A stretch of 7,288 nucleotides of DNA, taken from contig DUHK01000089.1 of assembly GCA_013330915.1 (NCBI GenBank), forward strand, positions 1 to 7,288, written 5' to 3'. The position numbers were made by a program, and so were the translations under genes. The stretch is from Methanosphaera sp. Its GTDB lineage: Archaea > Methanobacteriota > Methanobacteria > Methanobacteriales > Methanobacteriaceae. Positions 1-5,415 of this stretch are shown piece after piece; position 1 is the stretch's first letter; each line of letters opens with the position of its first letter. The notes beneath the pieces were generated by a model. That model worked only from the letters and a program-made list of their open reading frames with translations, was not told where the DNA came from and searched no databases.

Positions 1-1770
1 GTATATATTATGCATAACGATGATGATGAAATAATATATGTTGGAAAGGCAAAAAAACTTAAAAGCAGGGTTCAAAGTTATTTCAGGGATGAAGACAAAT
101 TAGACAGACCAAAAACACAGGTGTTGATGAAACACTTTTCCTATTTGGAATACATTCTGACGAACACGGAAAAAGAAGCCTTAATTTTAGAGGCTAACCT
201 GATAAAAAAACATCAACCTCACTATAACATAAGTCTAAAAGACGGAAAACAATACCCTTACATTAAGATAAGCAACGAAGAGTATCCAAGAATTCACATA
301 ACAAGGCGTTTGAAAAATGATGGGGCATCTTACTATGGACCATATACCGATGCAACAAACGCAAGGGCATTCATAGACTTTCTAAACAAGAACTTTAAAA
401 TAAGAACGTGCAAACACATGGACGGGCCTTGCTTAAATTATCAGATAAAACAATGTGATGCTCCATGTATAAACAACATCTCTCAGGAAGACTATAACAA
501 AAACATCAAACGGGCAAAACTGTTATTACAAGGAAAATATAAGACAATCATCAAACAGTTTGAAAAAGAGATGAAAAAATATTCTAAAAACATGGAATTT
601 GAAAAGGCCGCAAGAATAAGGGATCAAATAAACACAATCAAAATAACTCTGGAAAAACAAAGTATTCAGCCAACAAAAGATGTTGATCAGGACATTATCG
701 GAATTGATCACAATGACACAGAAGCTGCAGTAGTAATAATTTCTGTAAGAAATGGAAAAACAAACAAAAAGGATGACCTGGTTCTAAAGCAAATCGACGG
801 ATTTACTGATACTGAAATACTCACAGAATTCATAAAACAATACTATTCAACAGCACCGGCACCTGATGAAATAATATTGGAGGACAACATTAATGATGAG
901 GATATCATTAAGGAATGGCTTGAGGAAAAACAGGGGCATAAAATTAAGATAAAGATTGCAGAAGGAGGACATTATCTAACATTGATAAACATAGCAAAGA
1001 AAAATGCTCATATCAGTCTGACAGAAAACACCAAGGAGGAGGAAAATCCATTATTGACTTTGGAACAATATCTTAATCTTCCAAAATTACCTTACCACAT
1101 AGAGGCATTTGATATTTCAAACATTTCTGGTATACATGCCGTTGCTTCGATGGTTGTTTTTGAGAATGCAAAACCTGCCAAGAAAATGTACCGAAAGTTT
1201 AAAATGTCCACGCCCGGACCGAACGATTTTGCAATGATGAAAGAGGTGCTTACCAGACGTTATTCAAGAATATCTCCAGATTACACAAAAGAGAAAAATC
1301 CTGAAGATTCAATGTTTATAAAACCAGACCTTGTACTAATTGATGGGGGTAAGGGACAGTTAGGTATGGCTGTGGAGGTATTCAATCAGTTAAACATTAA
1401 AGACGTGCCATTAGTGGGTCTTGCAAAGAAATTCGAAGAATTATACGTTCCTGGACGAAGCGATCCAATAATTCTCCCAAGAAAATCAACGGCATTACAC
1501 CTTCTACAATATGTAAGGGATGAATCTCACAGATTTGCAATAACATTTCACAGACAGCTTAGAAAAAACGCATTCACCAAGTCAATACTTGATGAAATTC
1601 CAGGTGTTGGTAAAAAAAGAAAACAGGCTCTGTTAACGCACTTTGAAAATCTTGATGCAATATATGATGCAAGTGTTGAAGAAATAGCTGATGTTGATGG
1701 AATAAATGAAAAACTTGCCCAAACAATTTTTGAAACACTTGAAAACGATAAAAAAAGTAAAAATGTGTGA
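1..1770 (+). CDS. uvrC: UvrC, excinuclease ABC subunit C (5'-truncated by window edge)
   Basis: UvrC makes the two incisions around bulky DNA lesions after UvrA/UvrB recognition. The frame is open from base 1 (codons for V-Y-I before the ATG at 10), and this matches the PGVYIM start of the GIY-YIG domain, so the ATG at 10 is internal and roughly 15-20 N-terminal residues lie outside. Counting from that ATG: GIY-YIG nuclease with IYVGKAKKLKSRV at about 9-21; four cysteines at 134, 141, 149 and 153, in the place of the UvrC Fe-S cysteine cluster; UVR (UvrB-binding) helices at about 180-215; RNase H-like endonuclease with acidic residues D368 (FDISN) and D445 (LIDGGKGQ) and the SHRFAITFHR block (H507, H514); tandem helix-hairpin-helix at about 526-582. 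All expected domains are intact. Archaeal uvrABC is generally regarded as acquired from bacteria; uvrA or uvrB may lie just upstream, outside this window. Confidence 0.97.
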   Translation, partial: VYIMHNDDDEIIYVGKAKKLKSRVQSYFRDEDKLDRPKTQVLMKHFSYLEYILTNTEKEALILEANLIKKHQPHYNISLKDGKQYPYIKISNEEYPRIHITRRLKNDGASYYGPYTDATNARAFIDFLNKNFKIRTCKHMDGPCLNYQIKQCDAPCINNISQEDYNKNIKRAKLLLQGKYKTIIKQFEKEMKKYSKNMEFEKAARIRDQINTIKITLEKQSIQPTKDVDQDIIGIDHNDTEAAVVIISVRNGKTNKKDDLVLKQIDGFTDTEILTEFIKQYYSTAPAPDEIILEDNINDEDIIKEWLEEKQGHKIKIKIAEGGHYLTLINIAKKNAHISLTENTKEEENPLLTLEQYLNLPKLPYHIEAFDISNISGIHAVASMVVFENAKPAKKMYRKFKMSTPGPNDFAMMKEVLTRRYSRISPDYTKEKNPEDSMFIKPDLVLIDGGKGQLGMAVEVFNQLNIKDVPLVGLAKKFEELYVPGRSDPIILPRKSTALHLLQYVRDESHRFAITFHRQLRKNAFTKSILDEIPGVGKKRKQALLTHFENLDAIYDASVEEIADVDGINEKLAQTIFETLENDKKSKNV

Positions 1771-1771
1771 A
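1741..1771 (-). terminator. T-rich terminator candidate for the Isf1 operon
   Basis: Read on the minus strand just past the Isf1 stop there are runs of T5, T7 and T4 within about 30 bases. Archaeal RNA polymerase terminates at such T-tracts without needing a hairpin. The tract is inside the 3' end of uvrC, because the two genes converge with almost no gap. No comparable T-tract follows uvrC on the plus strand nearby. Confidence 0.45.
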
Positions 1772-2353
1772 TTAGAGTGTTGCAGATTCTAAATCAAGTT
1801 TGTGAGGTATGATTTCATATTCCTCAAGTTCATAACCTATATCTTCATAATCTTCTAATTCAAACTCTTCCAGTTTACCGTCAAGCAGTAAACTGCCCAC
1901 ATCCAATATTTTATTCACTTTAAAGTTACCCGTTGCCAAACATCGATGGGTGTTTTCAATAACGAAAGGATTGATTTTTGCTGACATATGGGTAATCATC
2001 ATTAAGGTTTTTATTTCGGGAATTGTTAATTCAGGGTCATAATTGCATGAGCCTAATCTGTCGAGGAACATTTTTGAGTGTCCTGCAAGGTCGTTGTAAA
2101 ATATCGGTGCAGTGAAAATGAAATAATCTGATTCTCTGATTTTAGCCATGATTTCATTATAATCATCATCTAAAACACATCCACCACCTTTTTCACAGGC
2201 TCTGCAACCGGTACAGTATTTGATATCAAAATCATCCATGAACAAGACTTCGTTTGTTCCGCCGTTGTCTTGAATACCTATGGTCAGTCTGTCAACAATT
2301 GTTTTTGTATATCCGTTTCTTCTAGAAGATGTGATTAGTGTAAGTGCTTTCAT
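1772..2353 (-). CDS. Iron-sulfur flavoprotein (Isf family), copy 1
   Basis: A 193-residue flavodoxin-fold, FMN-binding protein of the Isf / NADPH-dependent FMN reductase superfamily. The N-terminal beta strand and phosphate loop is LITSSRRNGYTK (6-17). The compact motif C47-x2-C50-x2-C53-x5-C59, followed by V-L-D-D, is the CX2CX2CX4-7C [4Fe-4S] motif that defines Isf. APIFYNDLAGHSKMFLDR (about 81-98) matches the flavin-ring and dimer region. The C-terminal 35 residues are very acidic. Methanogen Isf proteins are cytoplasmic dimers that take electrons from ferredoxin, and some reduce O2 or H2O2; the partner here is unknown. The start is supported by GGAG seven bases upstream (2361-2364). It is the last gene of a minus-strand operon, 24 bp after the QueG-like gene. 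Its stop lies one base from the uvrC stop, and T-tracts that could end its transcript fall inside uvrC. Confidence 0.9.
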   Translation of the reverse strand: MKALTLITSSRRNGYTKTIVDRLTIGIQDNGGTNEVLFMDDFDIKYCTGCRACEKGGGCVLDDDYNEIMAKIRESDYFIFTAPIFYNDLAGHSKMFLDRLGSCNYDPELTIPEIKTLMMITHMSAKINPFVIENTHRCLATGNFKVNKILDVGSLLLDGKLEEFELEDYEDIGYELEEYEIIPHKLDLESATL

Positions 2354-2377
2354 ATATTATCTCCAATAACTTTTTTT

Positions 2378-3079
2378 TTACCAGTTTAATACTTCTCTTG
2401 ACTTTTCGTTTCCAAATGGGCATATGTATAGACACATTCCGCAGGCTACCGGGTGACCGCTTTGTTCACGTTTCATCAAATATTCTCCACATTTCTGTGG
2501 ACTGTATGATTTGCTTGGATCCGGCAAATCTTTTATTGCCTTTCCGGGACATGCATTTACGCACATCTGACAGTCACCACATAATGATTCCATAGGGCTT
2601 CCTGCATATTGGCCAAGTGGAGCATCAGTTAGGATGGTTGCCCAGGTTAGTCTCGGACCGAACTCTTTTGTAGTCAGAAGATTATTTTTTCCCAACCATC
2701 CTATTCCGGCAAGGTTGGCACTGGCCTTGTTACTGAAAGGTTTTTTAAGATTTAATTCGGGGTTCTTACCTGAAACATCCAATACTATTGCATGATGGCC
2801 TTCATTTTCTATATATTTGACGATTTTATCGGCAATTTTGGAAACTCTTTGATGGGAATTAAAATATTCGTCAAGATATTGCTTTGCAAGTTCATCATCA
2901 TTGTATGTTAGGGGTATTTTTTCAATGATTTCCTCTAACATTTTATGTCCGATTGCTATTGCATAGGGATACTTGCAGATATCCTCACCATAAGTTTGTG
3001 TCAATTTGTCTTTTTCAACTGTAAAATCAGCAATACCGTAAATGTCACTTAATGAATCTACGTATTCTATTATTGACAT
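2378..3079 (-). CDS. QueG-like double [4Fe-4S] protein, short form
   Basis: A 233-residue protein related to epoxyqueuosine reductase QueG and the wider corrinoid/Fe-S reductase group. Counting from the ATG at 3079: N-terminal alpha/beta region; G-W-L-G-K-N-N-L-L at about 127-135, matching the QueG GWxGKN block, then TDAPL at 151-155; first cysteine set C167-x2-C170-x2-C173-x3-C177-P; lone C197 (QueG has a Cys here too); second set C213-x2-C216-x3-C220-P. Together these suit two [4Fe-4S] clusters. The C-terminal HEAT-like extension of many QueG proteins is absent. Archaea are not known to make queuosine (they make archaeosine), so the name QueG should not be taken as its function; a cobalamin- or Fe-S-dependent reductase of unknown substrate is the safer call. 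The start is chosen at ATG 3079 because GTGAT (3084-3088) lies four bases upstream; a GTG at 3088 is in frame but is part of that site. It follows gene A by nine bases. Confidence 0.82.
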   Translation of the reverse strand: MSIIEYVDSLSDIYGIADFTVEKDKLTQTYGEDICKYPYAIAIGHKMLEEIIEKIPLTYNDDELAKQYLDEYFNSHQRVSKIADKIVKYIENEGHHAIVLDVSGKNPELNLKKPFSNKASANLAGIGWLGKNNLLTTKEFGPRLTWATILTDAPLGQYAGSPMESLCGDCQMCVNACPGKAIKDLPDPSKSYSPQKCGEYLMKREQSGHPVACGMCLYICPFGNEKSREVLNW

Positions 3080-3088
3080 TATAATCAC

Positions 3089-3667
3089 TTATTCCGTGAA
3101 ACCTATGATTAAAGTTCCGATTGGTTCGTCATGTGGCAATTCAAAACAGTCTTTAATATAATGATCCGTATTTGTTGATGGAATTGCAACAGTCAGGCTG
3201 CTTACCAACTTTTCAGGGTTGGTGTGTGTGAAAAATTTGCTTTTGGTTGAACCCATTACAAAGAATTGTTTTTCACCAGGTTTGGTAAGGTTTGAGTATG
3301 TGACAAAGTTTTCTGATAAAAAGTAAACGTTAGGGTCATCTCTTAGCTCTTCAAGTTCTTCTTCATCAGTAATGGTTTCTCCAATAATCATTCCTGATTC
3401 GTTTCTTAGAGTAAAACCGCCACCTTCTTCTTCATCGTAGGAATGATCTATATTTTCGTTTTTGATGGTATTGTCAAGTACTAGAACTATGGCTTTTTCC
3501 TCTTCAAATGCTTTTTTCATACCTTCATTAATAAAAGGAACCAATTCTTCAAGTCTTTGCATTTCATGTTCCAATACTCTTTTTTTCATTTCTTCAGGCA
3601 TTATTTCTGCAATCATTACGGATTCGTCTGTTTTTAGTAATTCAATTAGTTCTGATTCAATACTCAT
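3089..3667 (-). CDS. Acidic protein of unknown family, paralog A
   Basis: I do not recognise this family. It is 192 residues, probably cytoplasmic, with no signal peptide, membrane helix or metal motif. It is strongly acidic, with a run of Glu/Asp at about 101-111. It is clearly homologous to the proteins at 4850-5413 (C) and 3703-4305 (B). Shared blocks with C: E-M-x-R-L-x-E-x-V-P-x-I-N-x-G at about 35-49; a G-x-x-I-G-E strand then E-E-L-E-E-L-R-x-D-P-x-V-Y-F-x-S-E at 92-119; PGEKQFFV at 130-137; PST-x-x-DHYIKD at 163-173; and a hydrophobic C-terminal strand. Identity with C is roughly 40 percent by eye. The start is the ATG at 3667 with GGGTGA five bases upstream; an in-frame GTG at 3706 overlaps the stop of gene B but has no ribosome site. 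It sits between B and the QueG-like gene. Confidence 0.85.
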   Translation of the reverse strand: MSIESELIELLKTDESVMIAEIMPEEMKKRVLEHEMQRLEELVPFINEGMKKAFEEEKAIVLVLDNTIKNENIDHSYDEEEGGGFTLRNESGMIIGETITDEEELEELRDDPNVYFLSENFVTYSNLTKPGEKQFFVMGSTKSKFFTHTNPEKLVSSLTVAIPSTNTDHYIKDCFELPHDEPIGTLIIGFTE

Positions 3668-3672
3668 TTTAT

Positions 3673-3678
3673 TCACCC
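3673..3678 (-). promoter_or_regulatory. Ribosome binding site that fixes the start of paralog A
   Basis: GGGTGA on the minus strand lies five bases before the ATG at 3667. It matches the archaeal anti-Shine-Dalgarno (complement GGAGGTGAT). It favours this ATG over the in-frame GTG 39 bases upstream. Confidence 0.7.
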
Positions 3679-3682
3679 ATTT

Positions 3683-3714
3683 AAAAAAAAGAGAGAGTGT
3701 GTTCACTCTTTTTT
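3683..3714 (-). terminator. Hairpin plus T8 tract between paralogs B and A
   Basis: On the minus strand AGAGTG (3709-3704), a four-base AACA loop, and CACTCT (3699-3694) form a perfect 6-bp stem that contains the stop codon of gene B. CTC and then eight T follow (3690-3683). A6 before the stem could also pair with the T-tract. It resembles an intrinsic terminator inside an operon, so it may act as a partial terminator or as an RNA end or processing signal that lowers A, QueG-like and Isf1 expression relative to B. T-tracts alone can terminate in archaea. Confidence 0.5.
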
Positions 3715-4305
3715 AACGTTAAATCCAACTAAAATTGAAGCAAGCTTAGCATCATCTTCAAAATTGAAGTATTCTTTTAGGTATACATCTGCTAACGGGT
3801 CTGGACTGCTTGATACAACATCACATGTGTCTTCAATTTCTTCAACTTCAATAAATTGAACAGGAGGTAAAATAAATGCTTGACTGGCTTTATTTTTTTC
3901 CAGGTAGTCCGTTGTTAAATTTTTCTGGATGTCATTTGGATCCACGGTTAATACGAAGTCTGGTGTAACGAAAGTTGTGTTTTCTTCGGCTTCATGTTTT
4001 TTCTTTTGTTCCACACTGACAACTTCTTCCCCAAGAATATTTCCGTTTCTATCAACCAGTTGTACAGTTGGGGTTGGAGGTGGTCTGAAAGTTGCAGTTT
4101 TAATTATTGCAACGGTATATTCTCTGTTTAAACATTCATGAACTCCTACATTTATAACAGGAATGAGTTCACCTGTTTTTTCCATTTCAATTTCTAAAAT
4201 ATGTTTACGTACATCGTCATTTAATACTCCTACACTTTGAACTCCTCTTAAAGGTGTAAGGGTATCAATAACTTCTTGTAATACGTCATCAGGATTTTTA
4301 GTAAT
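3703..4305 (-). CDS. Acidic protein of unknown family, paralog B, apparent ATT start
   Basis: Divergent third member of the A/C family, of unknown function. From the first in-frame ATG (4185) it would be 160 residues and lack the conserved N-terminus. The frame stays open upstream, and its translation there (T-K-N-P-D-D-V-L-Q ... V-R-K-H-I-L-E-I-E-M) aligns with the N-termini of A and C, so the real protein is about 200 residues. No ATG, GTG or TTG exists in the 40 codons before 4185. The codon matching the paralog start is ATT at 4305-4303, seven bases after GGGAGG (4317-4312); an in-frame TAG lies five codons before it. The G-N-I-L-G-E-E strand (88-94), the D-x-Y-L-K block (173-177) and the I-L-V-G-F end are kept. 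The PGEKQFF block is lost, and a proline-rich RPPPTPT (74-80) is added. It is the first gene of the minus-strand operon. Confidence 0.75.
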   Translation of the reverse strand: MTKNPDDVLQEVIDTLTPLRGVQSVGVLNDDVRKHILEIEMEKTGELIPVINVGVHECLNREYTVAIIKTATFRPPPTPTVQLVDRNGNILGEEVVSVEQKKKHEAEENTTFVTPDFVLTVDPNDIQKNLTTDYLEKNKASQAFILPPVQFIEVEEIEDTCDVVSSSPDPLADVYLKEYFNFEDDAKLASILVGFNVKKE

Positions 4306-4317
4306 GAATATTCCTCC
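4303..4317 (-). promoter_or_regulatory. Strong ribosome binding site before a non-standard ATT start
   Basis: GGGAGG at 4317-4312 on the minus strand is the best Shine-Dalgarno match in the window. Seven bases later comes ATT-ACT-AAA, lining up with ATG-ACA-AAA at the start of paralog C. No ATG, GTG or TTG lies in frame between them. Either ATT is used as the initiation codon or the start codon has been lost by mutation or sequencing error. Confidence 0.65.
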
Positions 4318-4325
4318 CTATTTTT

Positions 4326-4377
4326 ATTATATTTAAAACTTGTATAATTTTATTTAAGTATTTTGTTATATTTTAAA
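4326..4377 (-). promoter_or_regulatory. Promoter region of the B-A-QueG-like-Isf1 operon
   Basis: Three AT-rich TATA-like boxes occur on the minus strand: TTTAAAATATAAC (4377-4365), CTTAAATA (4358-4351) and TTTTAAATATAAT (about 4336-4324). The middle one would place a transcript start near 4328, giving a leader of about 23 bases that contains GGGAGG, which fits best. The nearest box would start transcription almost at the ATT and remove most of the ribosome site. The choice cannot be made from sequence alone. Confidence 0.45.
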
Positions 4378-4382
4378 GAGTA

Positions 4383-4400
4383 GGTAGTTTTAAACATACC
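4383..4400. promoter_or_regulatory. 18-bp palindrome, candidate operator of the HxlR regulator
   Basis: GGTAGTTTTAAACATACC is an imperfect inverted repeat: outer GGTA/TACC and central TTTAAA are exact, 14 of 18 positions are symmetric. It lies two bases upstream of the TATA box of the HxlR gene, over the expected BRE (TFB-binding) site, and just upstream of the TATA-like boxes of the divergent operon. Dimeric HxlR proteins bind such symmetric sites and often control their own gene and the divergent one. Binding here is inference. Confidence 0.45.
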
Positions 4401-4401
4401 T

Positions 4402-4409
4402 TTTAAATA
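4402..4409 (+). promoter_or_regulatory. TATA box of the HxlR-family gene
   Basis: TTTAAATA is a close match to the archaeal TATA consensus. Its centre is about 33 bases before the ATG at 4439, predicting a transcript start near 4430 and a very short leader of under 10 bases. No clear Shine-Dalgarno site precedes the ATG, which agrees with near-leaderless translation. Confidence 0.55.
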
Positions 4410-4438
4410 TTTCTACTGGAATAAACAAAGATTAAGAT

Positions 4439-4849
4439 ATGAAACGTGATGATGAAATTTTTGAAAACTGGGGTGGACCGGACTGTCCTATTGATGCAAC
4501 ACTGGAACTTATTGGACGAAAATGGGTAATTGCAATTATCAGGGACATGTTTTTGGGCTGTAAACATTTTAATGAATTTAAGAAAAACAAAAGGAATTTA
4601 AGCAATTCTGTTCTTTCTGATACTCTTAAATTCATGGAAGAACAGGGATTAATTGAAAAAAAAGTATCAGATAATAATTCAAGACACAATACAGAGTACT
4701 ATTTAACAGAAAAGGCAAAAAAATTAAATGTAATAATATATGATATGCTTTTGTATGGTCTTGATGTTTTAAATTGTGATTATGATAAAATAGATGATTT
4801 TCAAAACAGGATGAAAAAAGGGTACGGGGAATTGTTAAAAATAGAATAA
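4439..4849 (+). CDS. HxlR-family winged-helix transcriptional regulator
   Basis: A 136-residue DNA-binding regulator of the HxlR (DUF24, MarR-related) family, which acts as a dimer. C16-P17-I begins the conserved core, followed by LELIGRKWVIAIIRDMF (22-38) and FNEFKK (44-49). The recognition-helix region is LSNSVLSDTLKFMEEQGLI (54-72), and the wing ends in EYYLTEKAKKL. The length is normal for the family. Bacterial relatives such as YodB and HypR sense quinones, diamide or disulfide stress through an N-terminal cysteine placed like C16 and control flavin reductases; two flavoprotein genes flank this one, which suits a similar role. That role is inference. The gene is divergent from the B-A-QueG-like-Isf1 operon across a shared promoter region with a palindrome, and converges on paralog C with no intergenic base. 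C41 and C113 are further cysteines. Confidence 0.93.
   Translation: MKRDDEIFENWGGPDCPIDATLELIGRKWVIAIIRDMFLGCKHFNEFKKNKRNLSNSVLSDTLKFMEEQGLIEKKVSDNNSRHNTEYYLTEKAKKLNVIIYDMLLYGLDVLNCDYDKIDDFQNRMKKGYGELLKIE
4800..4849 (-). terminator. T-rich terminator candidate for the Isf2-C operon
   Basis: Past the paralog C stop the minus strand reads T5 within 15 bases and T6 about 20 bases later, inside the 3' end of the HxlR gene. This suits archaeal T-tract termination. No hairpin is needed or obvious. Confidence 0.4.
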
Positions 4850-5413
4850 CTACAACGTTACCCCTACAATGATGGTTATAATACCGTCTTCATAATCCAT
4901 TCCATATAAATCCTTGATATAATGGTCTGCTCCAGTTGATGGTGATGCAATGGAGAGACTTGAAACTTTTTCTTCAATTTTTTCTTCGTATTCCAGTTCG
5001 CCTCGTAATTGATTTACTACAAAAAACTGTTTTTCTCCAGGTGTTGAAAGATTGGGGTATGTTGCAAAATGTTCGGAGATGAAGTATACGCTTGGATCTT
5101 CACGTAACTCTTCAAGCTCTTCGGGATCATAAATTTCTTCACCAATCAGGGTACCGTTTTCACTCATTAAAGTTAATGTCGGAATCAAATCTTCATCTGC
5201 AACAACAACATCCTTTTTATCTTTAATGATTATCAGCACGTTATCTTCATTCAGGGTTTCTTCCAGTCCCTTGTTTATAAGTGGAACCATTTCATCCAAT
5301 CTTTTCATTTCAATTTTGGTAATATTCTTTTTAGTCTCATCATCCATCATATCTACTTTGATAACTTTTTCTTCTTTTTTGAGTAGTTCAATGATTTTGT
5401 CTAATTTTGTCAT
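4850..5413 (-). CDS. Acidic protein of unknown family, paralog C
   Basis: Unrecognised family, 187 residues, same architecture as paralog A: charged N-terminal helix with K-I-E-M-K-R-L-D-E-M-V-P-L-I-N-K-G at 33-49; hydrophobic strand V-L-I-I-I-K (59-64); G-T-L-I-G-E-E (87-93); E-E-L-E-E-L-R-E-D-P-S-V-Y-F-I-S-E (98-114); PGEKQFFV (125-132); P-S-T-x-x-DHYIKD (158-168); hydrophobic C-terminal strand. No signal peptide, membrane segment or cysteine pair is seen. The start is the ATG at 5413, seven bases after GGGG (5424-5421); an in-frame TTG at 5419 overlaps the stop of the upstream Isf2 gene and is less likely. With two bases between the Isf2 stop and this ATG, the genes are probably translationally coupled. 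The stop is adjacent to that of the convergent HxlR gene. Confidence 0.85.
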   Translation of the reverse strand: MTKLDKIIELLKKEEKVIKVDMMDDETKKNITKIEMKRLDEMVPLINKGLEETLNEDNVLIIIKDKKDVVVADEDLIPTLTLMSENGTLIGEEIYDPEELEELREDPSVYFISEHFATYPNLSTPGEKQFFVVNQLRGELEYEEKIEEKVSSLSIASPSTGADHYIKDLYGMDYEDGIITIIVGVTL

Positions 5414-5415
5414 GT

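Noticed and set aside
10..12. ATG at 10 as the start of uvrC
   Set aside because: Codons before it (V-Y-I) continue the conserved PGVYIM motif in frame, so the gene begins upstream of the window.
3086..3088. GTG start for the QueG-like protein
   Set aside because: It is part of GTGAT, the likely ribosome site for the ATG at 3079, and adds only three residues.
3704..3706. GTG start for paralog A overlapping the stop of B (GTGA)
   Set aside because: The ATG at 3667 has a strong GGGTGA site and matches the N-terminus of paralog C; the extra 13 residues have no counterpart.
3462..3716. Plus-strand open frame opposite paralog A (and similar ones at 3929-4141, 5226-5558, 5723-5917 and 2344-2595)
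   Set aside because: Low-complexity Ser/Phe/Leu-rich or patternless translations antisense to well-supported genes, with no ribosome sites or family features.
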